DNA of 7,339 nt from the NCBI GenBank assembly GCA_002422315.1, contig DIUJ01000055.1, positions 1-7,339 on the forward strand, read 5' to 3'. Below, piece after piece: positions 1 to 6,252 of the stretch. Positions within the stretch are counted from its first letter, which is position 1. The number at the start of each line of letters is the position of its first letter. The notes beneath the pieces are model-generated. The model saw nothing but the letters and a program-made list of their open reading frames with translations, had not been told where the DNA came from and made no database searches. Position numbers and translations under genes: made by a program. Source of the stretch: Bacteroidetes bacterium UBA6161 (GTDB lineage Bacteria; Bacteroidota; Bacteroidia; NS11-12g; UBA955).

Positions 1-32
1 TGTGCAACAGCTACGCCTGTTATGGGCTGCCT
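1..32 (-). repeat. Possible attC-like site: core-like motif plus hairpin, cut by window edge
   Basis: Read on the minus strand, the gene at 44-847 is followed within about 15 bp by GCCCATAAC (27-19). This runs into a small hairpin with arms AACAG and CTGTT at 6-10 and 17-21 around a 6-nt loop. Positions 19-32 (GTTATGGGCTGCCT) match the reverse complement of 872-885 at 12 of 14 bases. Integron attC sites begin with an inverse core and close with a matching core after a folded stem; here the closing half would lie outside the window. The core does not match the classic GTTRRRY exactly, so the assignment is tentative. Confidence 0.4.
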
Positions 33-43
33 TTCTTGTCTTT

Positions 44-847
44 TTATATGGTGTCAAGTAAAGTTTCAATGTCTTCTTTAGTCTCGTTAATTCCTTGTTC
101 TGTAGCCAAAAAGCAAATTATGTTTAATGGTTTATTCAATTCAGTCGCAGCAAACATTTTATGGTGTCCGTCAAGAATATAGTGAGCTAAACACCAATGT
201 CCGGGAAATTCAGGTTTTTGGTCGTCAATCCAAACAGCAGGAGCTTTTATGTCAAGAACAGACAAACAAATTGCAGTCGGAGTTTTACCATTTTCTATTT
301 GTTGTTTATAAAAGTCAACTCTGTCGGGTTGTAACCAAGTCTGAGGAAAAATGGGGATTATAAATTCAAATACTTTTTCATCTTGTTTTATTGGCTGGTC
401 TGTCCCGCGATAGTATGGGATTTTAGGATTGTGTGGCATTCCCCAAAAGCCGTCAAGTCCCCATAATTTAATTTCTTCGTTCGCAAAATAGTCTTGGTCA
501 GTTCCAAGCTCAACTTTTTTTGGTTTAACTGTCATTAAGAGAACTTTGTATTTTCCATTTGGAATTATCTCTGCAATTTTCCCAATAGTTTCTCTGTCAA
601 GTTTGGCAAAGCCGTCATTTAACTGCTCAATTAAGTCTGTTGGGTGAACGCTTTGGTTTGCTCCTTCAAGTCTCTCGAAGTAAAAACTACAAGTCCCACA
701 AATATTTCCTATTTCATACGCTGGTTTACCATCAATAGAAATAAATCTATGCCATTTTTCCCATTGTCCACCACCTTTAGTGGCAAACGAGATAATGGAT
801 TTTGAATCCTTAACTTCTAAACTGTCTTTTTGTAGAATTCTTGTCAT
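44..847 (-). CDS. Uncharacterised protein, likely cassette-borne, with CxxC and DGHHK motifs
   Basis: I do not recognise this 267-residue protein. It has no signal peptide or membrane segment, so it is probably cytoplasmic. Visible marks are a CGTC pair (Cys50, Cys53) in an aromatic stretch ending FYFERL, which could bind metal, and a HYILDGHHK motif at about 222-230. The latter resembles the DGHHR/DGHRR strand-helix turn of ParB-like and related nucleotide-binding folds; this is only a motif likeness. The start is the ATG at 847, with no Shine-Dalgarno, as is usual in Bacteroidota. The gene stands alone and points away from a decayed recombinase. The motif GTTATGGGCnnCCT flanks it in inverted orientation, which suggests it arrived as a mobile cassette. 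That the ORF is real is fairly sure, since it stays open for 804 bp and has normal protein composition. Its function is unknown. Confidence 0.8.
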   Translation of the reverse strand: MTRILQKDSLEVKDSKSIISFATKGGGQWEKWHRFISIDGKPAYEIGNICGTCSFYFERLEGANQSVHPTDLIEQLNDGFAKLDRETIGKIAEIIPNGKYKVLLMTVKPKKVELGTDQDYFANEEIKLWGLDGFWGMPHNPKIPYYRGTDQPIKQDEKVFEFIIPIFPQTWLQPDRVDFYKQQIENGKTPTAICLSVLDIKAPAVWIDDQKPEFPGHWCLAHYILDGHHKMFAATELNKPLNIICFLATEQGINETKEDIETLLDTI

Positions 848-871
848 TTAACTATTCTGTATCGTTGTTTT

Positions 872-885
872 AGGTTGCCCATAAC
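872..885 (-). repeat. Core-like recombination motif upstream of the cassette gene
   Basis: On the minus strand this reads GTTATGGGCAACCT and lies 24 bp upstream of the ATG at 847. The same motif with two changes occurs in opposite orientation at 19-32, immediately beyond the stop codon of the gene. It sits between the palindrome at 891-917 and the gene, where the insertion point of a cassette platform would be. The match is seen directly; its role as a recombination core is inferred. Confidence 0.45.
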
Positions 886-890
886 TCCTA

Positions 891-917
891 TATATGTGCC
901 ATATATTGGCACATATA
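891..917. repeat. Perfect 11-bp inverted repeat with 5-nt loop
   Basis: The arms TATATGTGCCA (891-901) and TGGCACATATA (907-917) are exact reverse complements around TATAT. The stem lacks a T-tract and is AT-rich at its base, so it is not a typical terminator. It lies between the stop codon of the recombinase remnant and the GTTATGGGC core-like motif. It could be a recombinase binding site (attI-like) or an operator. A related GTGCCATAAAGTGC stretch follows at about 930-944. Confidence 0.6.
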
Positions 918-1000
918 CCACCAAAATTGGTTGGCTTTGTGCCATAAAGTGCTACATATTTGTTTTTCATTGTTACAAACATCAACATTTTTTTGCGTAT

Positions 1001-1117
1001 TTACAAATCATCAAAGGGGCTCTTTATTTGTTGGATACTCTTGGTACTTACATGCGTATAAATCTCAGTTGTTTTACTGCTGTTGTGACCCGAAATTTCT
1101 TGTACATGATGTAGTCT
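1001..1117 (-). pseudogene. C-terminal remnant of a tyrosine recombinase/integrase
   Basis: The minus strand from 1117 to the TAA at 1003-1001 stays open for 38 codons and ends a typical Bacteroidota tyrosine recombinase. It contains VQEISGHNSSKTTEIYTHVS, which holds the conserved GH of box II and the catalytic tyrosine in EIYTHV, followed by the frequent tail IKSPFDDL. An in-frame TAA at 1120-1118 blocks it upstream. The preceding bases (about 1118-1140) read LHASLK in another frame, weakly like the box II HxxR neighbourhood, which suggests a frameshift or deletion. The core-binding domain and the rest of the catalytic domain are absent, so it is inactive. It points toward the cassette-like gene at 44-847 and was probably the enzyme of that locus. 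Recognition is confident; the integron subtype is not determined. Confidence 0.82.
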
Positions 1118-1164
1118 TTAAGCTTGCATGTAAGGGTTGGTATAAACGGTCAACGTTATTCAAA

Positions 1165-1185
1165 CAATTGTCAATTGTCAATTGT
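1165..1185. repeat. Three tandem copies of CAATTGT
   Basis: Three exact 7-bp units follow one another, each containing the palindrome CAATTG. They lie in the non-coding stretch between the recombinase remnant and the M23 peptidase gene, about 100 bp upstream of its start. They could be a slippage-prone microsatellite or the edge of a small repeat element. No function can be assigned. Confidence 0.7.
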
Positions 1186-1274
1186 CTAACCTCTACCTTC
1201 TTACTTGTTCCCATAATCCATCTATTTTACACAGTTTGTTTACAAATAAAAATACCTGGTGAAATAAGCTAAAC

Positions 1275-1282
1275 TACCTTTG
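1275..1282 (+). promoter_or_regulatory. Candidate Bacteroidota -7 element (TACCTTTG)
   Basis: TACCTTTG fits the TAnnTTTG -7 consensus of Bacteroidota sigma-A promoters and ends 5 bp before the ATG at 1288. Transcription would then start almost at the start codon, giving a leaderless or very short leader. No good TTTG stands at the usual -33 spacing; the nearest, at 1235-1238, is too far upstream. The call therefore rests on the -7 box alone. Confidence 0.4.
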
Positions 1283-1287
1283 TGCAA

Positions 1288-3135
1288 ATGAAAAAAAGAA
1301 ACAGGATATTGACTCTGTTGGCACTGGTGCTGGTTTCGCTATTGCTTATATTCTTTAAAAACAAATCTAGACTTTCTTCTGCTGCTTTGTCTTCTATTGG
1401 TTTTCAAGATTCAACCGATATACCCAAAGATAGTTTAGAGATAGATCAAGAAGACGAGCCCGACCCTCCGGCCCAAATGGAAAAGGATGGAAGATTCCCT
1501 CAGAATTATTTTCGTTTGCCAGTAGATTACGATGTTTTTTTGGCAGGTACATTCGCAGAGTTAAGGGCAAATCATTTTCATGCAGGCATAGATATTCGCA
1601 CGGGTGGGGTAGAAGGCAAGCCAATATATGCAGCCGCCTCGGGCTATGTAAGCAGAATAAATGTGAGTGGTAAAGGCTATGGTAAAGCACTGTATATAAG
1701 CCACCCCAATGGTTATACTACGGTATATGCACACTTGCGTGAGTTCGAAAACAACATAAAGTTTTATGTAAATAAAATGCAAGAATCCAGAGAAAGCTAT
1801 GAAGTAGAGCTGTACCCAGAAAAAAACCTGCTTTGGGTCGAAAAAGGCCAAGTAGTTGCATATTCTGGCAATACCGGGGGCTCTGCTGGGCCACATTTGC
1901 ATTTCGAAATTAGGAAAACTGCTTCTCAGGATGCGGTAAACCCTCTACTTTTTGGTTTGCCTATAACCGATAATCTAAGCCCAGAGTTTCTTAAACTGTA
2001 TATTTTAAAAGCAGATACAGATATACGAACTACAGAAGGGCATTTCCCTTTTTTCTCCATAGATGTATCCAAAGCGGCCAAGCCTAGGCGCAGCACAATC
2101 CTAAAACTAAAACCGGGGAAGTATGCCACTTCTATGTTTATGAAAGATTATTTTAGGTCTAAATCCGAAAATTTAGGTTTGAACTATTCTAGCCTTTGGG
2201 TAGATGGAACAAAGGTTTTTGAAACTAAAATCGAAACCCTGAATTTTGCTAATACTAGGTATATACACAACCACATGGAGTATTGTGTTCACAAAACAGA
2301 ATCTAAAAAAGCCCAAAAGTTTTACCATGAAACAGCCAATAAATTAAATTATTACCTCACAGAATCCAATAAAGGATGGGTTGACTTGGAAGAGGATTCT
2401 ATCCACATGCTCTTTATTATTAAGGATTTGACAGGAAGAACCGATTCTTTTAATTTGGTATTGGTAGCCGATTCCAATGCTTCGGTGTACTTTAGTAAGC
2501 ATTGGGCGGAAAGTAAATCAAACAATTCCTCTTGTAAACTTGTAAATTATAGCAAACCTTTTTCTATGCAAACAGATTTTGCGAAAATTACTCTTTCCGA
2601 ACTTTCGCTTTACTTTGATTATACCTTATGCCTTTCCTCTAAATCTAGGGGCGAATCTGCTCTTTCGCCAGCCGTAAGTATAGGCAATAAGGCCACTCCG
2701 CTGCACAAATGGTCTATGTTTGGAATTAAGCTAGAAGCAGAAGTAGAGCCTTCTATGAGAAATAAACTTTTGCTTGTAGAAAGTGGAGGAGGGCCTGTAA
2801 ATGCTTGCCAATATGTAAATGGGTTTGTGCAAGGAGAGATTAGAGATTTTGGGACATACTACATAGCGATAGATAGCATAGCACCCTCTGTAAATCTTAC
2901 CCAGTTTTTTCCGAATTCTACAGTCATAGCATACCTTAGCGACAATTTGTCTAGGGTGAGTTCTTATAAGGCAAGTATAGACGGTAAGTTTATGCTTATG
3001 GAGTTTGAACCAAAAACAGGGCAGTTGAAAGGTAAAATGCCAGAAGATTTGGCAGCAGGAAAACATATTTTTAAACTTGTTGTTAAAGATGAAAGAGGCA
3101 ATACAAAAACGATAGAAAAACAATTTAATAAATAA
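1288..3135 (+). CDS. M23-family (LytM-type) metallopeptidase, membrane-anchored or secreted
   Basis: Predicted zinc peptidase that cuts peptide cross-bridges of peptidoglycan in the periplasm. The 615-residue protein starts with a basic, then hydrophobic segment (about 1-22, MKKRNRILTLLALVLVSLLL), a signal peptide or anchor. The catalytic domain covers about 70-215. HFHAGID gives zinc ligands His98 and Asp102, YAHL gives His149, and GPHLHFEIR gives His203 and His205, so the M23 set is complete. The opening NYFRLPVDYD...LAGTFAELRANHFH is typical of the Bacteroidota branch. The remaining 400 residues carry no domain I recognise and probably form beta-rich surface modules. I chose the ATG at 1288 over the in-frame GTG two codons upstream because it starts the signal sequence directly and the GTG overlaps a promoter-like box. 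The peroxiredoxin gene follows after 4 bp, probably in one transcript. Confidence 0.9.
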   Translation: MKKRNRILTLLALVLVSLLLIFFKNKSRLSSAALSSIGFQDSTDIPKDSLEIDQEDEPDPPAQMEKDGRFPQNYFRLPVDYDVFLAGTFAELRANHFHAGIDIRTGGVEGKPIYAAASGYVSRINVSGKGYGKALYISHPNGYTTVYAHLREFENNIKFYVNKMQESRESYEVELYPEKNLLWVEKGQVVAYSGNTGGSAGPHLHFEIRKTASQDAVNPLLFGLPITDNLSPEFLKLYILKADTDIRTTEGHFPFFSIDVSKAAKPRRSTILKLKPGKYATSMFMKDYFRSKSENLGLNYSSLWVDGTKVFETKIETLNFANTRYIHNHMEYCVHKTESKKAQKFYHETANKLNYYLTESNKGWVDLEEDSIHMLFIIKDLTGRTDSFNLVLVADSNASVYFSKHWAESKSNNSSCKLVNYSKPFSMQTDFAKITLSELSLYFDYTLCLSSKSRGESALSPAVSIGNKATPLHKWSMFGIKLEAEVEPSMRNKLLLVESGGGPVNACQYVNGFVQGEIRDFGTYYIAIDSIAPSVNLTQFFPNSTVIAYLSDNLSRVSSYKASIDGKFMLMEFEPKTGQLKGKMPEDLAAGKHIFKLVVKDERGNTKTIEKQFNK

Positions 3136-3139
3136 TACC

Positions 3140-3583
3140 ATGATACAAGAAGGAAATCCAATACCAGAATTTTCGGTTCGCAACCAAAGAGGTGAAACCA
3201 TTAGCAACAATGACTTAATAGGTAAAAAAACAGTACTTTATTTTTATCCTAAAGACGATACCCCAGGTTGCACCGCACAGGCTTGTAATCTGAGAGACAA
3301 TTACGCAGAACTACTAGCCAAAGGATATACAATTTTTGGAATAAGTCCAGACAATGAAGCCAAGCACAATAAATTCATTGCAAAATATGAATTACCATTT
3401 GATTTGCTAGCAGATACAGAGCAAACTATGGCTTCTGCTTTTGGTGTGTGGGTAGAAAAGAGTATGTATGGAAGAAAATATATGGGTATAGCGCGTACCA
3501 CTTTTATAGTAAATGAAAAGGGAATAGTAGAAAAGGTAATTGAAAAAGTAGATACTAAAAACCACAGCCAACAGCTAGGTTAG
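3140..3583 (+). CDS. bcp: Thiol peroxidase of the Bcp/PrxQ peroxiredoxin family
   Basis: Cytoplasmic thiol peroxidase that reduces hydrogen peroxide and organic hydroperoxides, recycled by thioredoxin. At 147 residues it is close to the usual 150-155. The family signature is intact: YFYPKDDTPGCTAQACNLRD carries the peroxidatic Cys44 and, five residues on, the resolving Cys49 typical of the Bcp subgroup with an alpha2 resolving cysteine. Arg118 in IARTTFIV is the conserved active-site arginine, and WVEKSMYGRKYMGI is a common Bcp stretch. The ATG lies 4 bp after the M23 stop codon, so the two are probably co-transcribed; no separate promoter is visible. The TAG stop overlaps the stop codon of the opposing gldH-like gene. 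Confidence 0.93.
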   Translation: MIQEGNPIPEFSVRNQRGETISNNDLIGKKTVLYFYPKDDTPGCTAQACNLRDNYAELLAKGYTIFGISPDNEAKHNKFIAKYELPFDLLADTEQTMASAFGVWVEKSMYGRKYMGIARTTFIVNEKGIVEKVIEKVDTKNHSQQLG

Positions 3584-4056
3584 AAAATCGGATTTCCTTT
3601 TTGGATTTCTATTCCTACATGATTTACATTTAACAGAGAGGAGTCTCTTGTGTTTTGTTCTATCCCTATCACATACCTTCCTGCATGCTCAAATGTCATA
3701 TTTTCTGCAACAGGTATTTTGAAGGTTTTTTGGTTTCCAGAACCACTGTTTTTCACCCAATTTCCCTCGCTGTCCGACAGTTCTACATTTATTCTATTGG
3801 TAGTTTCTTTACCTTCCTTATTTCTTAGATGCATAACTAAATACAAGTTTCTGTAGGCAAATTGCTCTGAAATCTGAATGTTTAAAAAAGCATTATACTG
3901 AAAATTTGTTTCACTAATTTCAAATTCAAAAGCAGGTATATTTTCATAATTCCAACCACTTTGTGGCAACTCTTCAATTTGGTCTATAACTGTGTTGCTG
4001 TTGCAAGCATAGATTAGGAACAAGGAAAGAAGTATAAAAAAGTTACTTGTTTTCAT
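3580..4056 (-). CDS. gldH: GldH-family gliding motility lipoprotein
   Basis: A 158-residue lipoprotein. Residues 1-17 form a type II signal peptide (MKTSNFFILLSLFLIYAC), with the lipobox IYAC making Cys18 the lipidated residue. The body follows the GldH pattern: a W...FEFEI start, YNAFLNIQISEQFAYRNLYL, then LSDSEGNW, GSG, GRYVIGIEQNTR and a final VGIEI strand. In Flavobacterium johnsoniae GldH is needed for gliding, which is linked to type IX secretion; homologues also occur in non-gliding relatives, so motility cannot be concluded here. The ATG at 4056 is preferred over a TTG three codons upstream because it begins the signal peptide directly. It overlaps the end of lpxK by 14 bp, implying translational coupling. 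Identification is by pattern memory without an alignment, so a neighbouring lipoprotein family remains possible. Confidence 0.8.
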   Translation of the reverse strand: MKTSNFFILLSLFLIYACNSNTVIDQIEELPQSGWNYENIPAFEFEISETNFQYNAFLNIQISEQFAYRNLYLVMHLRNKEGKETTNRINVELSDSEGNWVKNSGSGNQKTFKIPVAENMTFEHAGRYVIGIEQNTRDSSLLNVNHVGIEIQKGNPIF

Positions 4057-5104
4057 GATTGGCAAAAGTAAGGATTGATTTGGTTATATGTTCCATTAAT
4101 TTATTAAAATCTTGCTGATTTTCCCATTTATTTTCTATCCCAATTACAAACCATTTTTCTTTGTATCGCATGCTTTCTTTTAGTTCATGGTTCATTCTCA
4201 TCCAATCTTTTTCTGTGGTAACAACCATACTATTTTGAGTCAGGGCCAATTGTTCTATTTTTTCGATATCATTTTTTACAAAAGAATAATGGTCAGGGTA
4301 ATTTAGAGTCTGTATAGCATCAAATTTATTTGTTAGATAAAGTTCTAAAGGTTTAGGGTTTGCTATCCCCGTACAAAGTAGTATAGAAGTTTGATTGTGA
4401 ATCAACTCTTTGTTTGTAAAAGGGTTTGTAATCTTATTGTACTTTATTTTGCTAAATAGAATATTTTTATCTCCGCTGTATTTCCAAATATCTGTTTGGA
4501 TTTTTGATTTTTCGGATAAGGTTAGTTTGGAGGGGCACTTGCTTACCACAATGGTATCTGCTCTTTTGCTAGAGTTCCTATTTTCTCTAAGCATTCCCAT
4601 AGGGAAGGGGTGGTCTTTGAAAAAAGGTTTAGAGAATTCGGAAAGTACAATAGTAAAATGTGGTTTTATTGCAAAGTGTTGAAAAGCATCATCTAGCAGA
4701 ATTGCTTGAATATTTGGGTATTGTTCTATAATTTTTTGAATTGCTATGGCTCTGTTTTCGCACACCGCTACAGGAAGATGAGGTAATTTATTTTTGAATA
4801 ATAAGGGTTCGTCTCCAAATAGATCCGCTCTATTGTTGTTTAGCACCCATTTAAAACCCTTGCTTTTTCGCCCATATCCTCTAGAGAGAATCGCAAAAGA
4901 AATTTTACTTTTTGTTAATTCCTTTGCCAAGGCTAAAACCATAGGTGTTTTACCAGTTCCACCAGCTTTTATATTTCCCACTACAATGCTGTACACAGGA
5001 GGAGAATATCGCTTAAAAAAACCAATACTGTACAAGGCATACCTTAGTTCAGTGAGTAATCCAAATAAAATGGAAAAGGGCCATAAAAAATACTTAAAAA
5101 TCAC
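4043..5104 (-). CDS. lpxK: Tetraacyldisaccharide 4'-kinase (lipid A biosynthesis)
   Basis: LpxK phosphorylates the 4' position of tetraacyl-disaccharide-1-phosphate to give lipid IVA at the inner face of the cytoplasmic membrane. From the GTG at 5104 it has 353 residues, a normal length for the family. In order: an N-terminal membrane-associated helix (about 3-30), the Walker A stretch GNIKAGGTGKTP (about 43-54, Lys52), LSRGYGRKSKGF, GDEPLLF, the DDAFQH motif (about 138-143) and TTEKDW (about 296-301). All key motifs are present. The residue after DDAFQH is Phe, where relatives often have Arg. A TTG at 5149 would add 15 residues but lies inside the opposite gene's promoter region, so GTG 5104 is the better start, with moderate confidence. 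The gldH-like gene follows and overlaps by 14 bp. Confidence 0.93.
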   Translation of the reverse strand: MIFKYFLWPFSILFGLLTELRYALYSIGFFKRYSPPVYSIVVGNIKAGGTGKTPMVLALAKELTKSKISFAILSRGYGRKSKGFKWVLNNNRADLFGDEPLLFKNKLPHLPVAVCENRAIAIQKIIEQYPNIQAILLDDAFQHFAIKPHFTIVLSEFSKPFFKDHPFPMGMLRENRNSSKRADTIVVSKCPSKLTLSEKSKIQTDIWKYSGDKNILFSKIKYNKITNPFTNKELIHNQTSILLCTGIANPKPLELYLTNKFDAIQTLNYPDHYSFVKNDIEKIEQLALTQNSMVVTTEKDWMRMNHELKESMRYKEKWFVIGIENKWENQQDFNKLMEHITKSILTFANHENK

Positions 5105-5113
5105 GCTTGCAAA

Positions 5114-5144
5114 TTTGGTGAAAATATAAACATAAACTAATTTG
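5114..5144 (+). promoter_or_regulatory. Candidate promoter of the Nif3-like gene (TTTG-N20-TAATTTG)
   Basis: TTTG at 5114-5117 is followed after 20 bp by TAATTTG at 5138-5144, close to the Bacteroidota pattern of a -33 TTTG and a -7 TAnnTTTG but one base short in the -7 box. The ATG at 5154 is only 9 bp downstream, so the leader would be very short. The box overlaps the 8-bp palindrome TTGCGCAA (5142-5149), which also covers the rejected upstream start codons of both divergent genes. Predicted from motif alone. Confidence 0.4.
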
Positions 5145-5153
5145 CGCAAGATT

Positions 5154-6251
5154 ATGAAAATTAAAGATATTGTAGAGTGTATAGAAACAATAGCACCGCT
5201 AAGTTACCAAGAGGATTATGACAATGCAGGATTGATTGTGGGAAATGAAAACGATGAGATTTCGGGCGTATTGTTGTGCTTGGATGTTACCGAAGAAGTG
5301 GTAGAAGAAGCAATTCAAAAAAAATGCTCATTGGTTATTTCACATCATCCTACTGTTTTTAAAGGAATAAAAAAACTTAATGGCAACAACAGTATAGAAA
5401 GGATTTTAATTCATTGTATAAAAAACAATATTGCGCTTTATGCAGCCCATACCAACTTGGACAATGTGTTGCAACATGGAGTAAACACTAAAATTGCTGA
5501 AAAACTGAATTTACAAGATGTAAAGATATTAAAACCCTTGCATGGAGATCTTCTTAAAATGACGGTATATTGTCCTGAGAAAAGTTCTTCAATACTCATA
5601 GATTCGCTTTTTGCAGCAGGAGCTGGAAAGATAGGCAACTACAGCGAGTGTGCTTTTGTGAGCCAAGGCACAGGAAGTTTTAAACCAAATGTAGAGGCAA
5701 ATCCTACAATTGGAAGTAGTGGGATAAGAGAGTATGTGCAAGAAAATAAAATAGAGTTTATTTTTGAGAAATATAAAAGAAAAGAGATTTGGGCGGCACT
5801 GAGGGCAAACCACCCTTATGAAGAAATTGCCTACCAAGAAGTGGGTATCCAAAACACGAACCAAGACAAAGGCTCTGGAGTAATTGGAATGCTAAATACT
5901 CCAATGCAAGCGGCGGAGTTCTTGACATATCTAAAAAATCAAATGGGTTTGGAATGTATAAAGTATACAAAATTTAGTTCCAGCATTCGCAAGATAGCCC
6001 TATGCGGAGGCTCAGGCAAGTTTTTGCTCCAAGAGGCGATGAAACAAGGAGCAGATGCGTTTATTTCCGCAGATTTTAAGTATCACGATTATTTCGAAAG
6101 CGAAGGAAAATTGATGATTTGTGATATAGGACACTATGAATCAGAAGTTTATACAAAAGAAATATTTATGAAATTGTTAAAAGAAAAATTCACTAACTTT
6201 GCAGTCCATTTTTCGGAAATCAATACAAACCCCGTTAACTACTATTACTAA
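5154..6251 (+). CDS. Nif3-like dinuclear metal center protein (DUF34, GTP cyclohydrolase I type 2 family)
   Basis: Member of the universal Nif3/DUF34 family, which binds two metal ions in a toroidal hexamer; the cellular reaction is unsettled, and the GTP cyclohydrolase label is a database name. The 365 residues fit the long, three-part form. The N-terminal half has IAPLSYQEDYDNAGLIVG, then SLVISHHPTVF with metal-binding histidines and AAHTNLDN. In the middle is the inserted CutA1/PII-like domain (about 130-230, including NHPYEEIAY). The C-terminal half has CGGSGK, ADAFISADFKYHD and DIGHYESE, whose His and Glu complete the metal site. The ATG at 5154 is chosen over a TTG at 5142 because it starts the conserved MKIKDIVE and leaves the promoter free. 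The zinc-ribbon gene begins 1 bp after its stop, so the two are co-transcribed. Confidence 0.93.
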   Translation: MKIKDIVECIETIAPLSYQEDYDNAGLIVGNENDEISGVLLCLDVTEEVVEEAIQKKCSLVISHHPTVFKGIKKLNGNNSIERILIHCIKNNIALYAAHTNLDNVLQHGVNTKIAEKLNLQDVKILKPLHGDLLKMTVYCPEKSSSILIDSLFAAGAGKIGNYSECAFVSQGTGSFKPNVEANPTIGSSGIREYVQENKIEFIFEKYKRKEIWAALRANHPYEEIAYQEVGIQNTNQDKGSGVIGMLNTPMQAAEFLTYLKNQMGLECIKYTKFSSSIRKIALCGGSGKFLLQEAMKQGADAFISADFKYHDYFESEGKLMICDIGHYESEVYTKEIFMKLLKEKFTNFAVHFSEINTNPVNYYY

Positions 6252-6252
6252 A

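Noticed and set aside
127..363. Plus-strand ORF of 78 codons
   Set aside because: It lies wholly inside the 267-residue minus-strand gene and has no recognisable motif; it is a shadow frame.
891..917. Palindrome read as a Rho-independent terminator
   Set aside because: The stem is AT-rich at its base and no T-tract follows on either strand.
875..1272. Two overlapping plus-strand ORFs in the left intergenic region
   Set aside because: Cys- and Phe-rich low-quality translations antisense to the recombinase remnant, running through the palindrome and the triplet repeat; not credible proteins.
2731..3210. Minus-strand ORF of 159 codons
   Set aside because: Antisense to the M23 gene and the start of bcp; its Cys/Phe/Tyr-rich composition is typical of a shadow frame.
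5105..5149. N-terminal extension of lpxK from a TTG at 5149
   Set aside because: It would run through the nif3 promoter region, and the conserved part of LpxK begins after GTG 5104; kept only as an alternative.
6199..6252. N-terminal extension of the zinc-ribbon protein from a TTG at 6199
   Set aside because: It lies inside the Nif3 coding region, adds no family-like sequence, and a good ATG stands at 6253.
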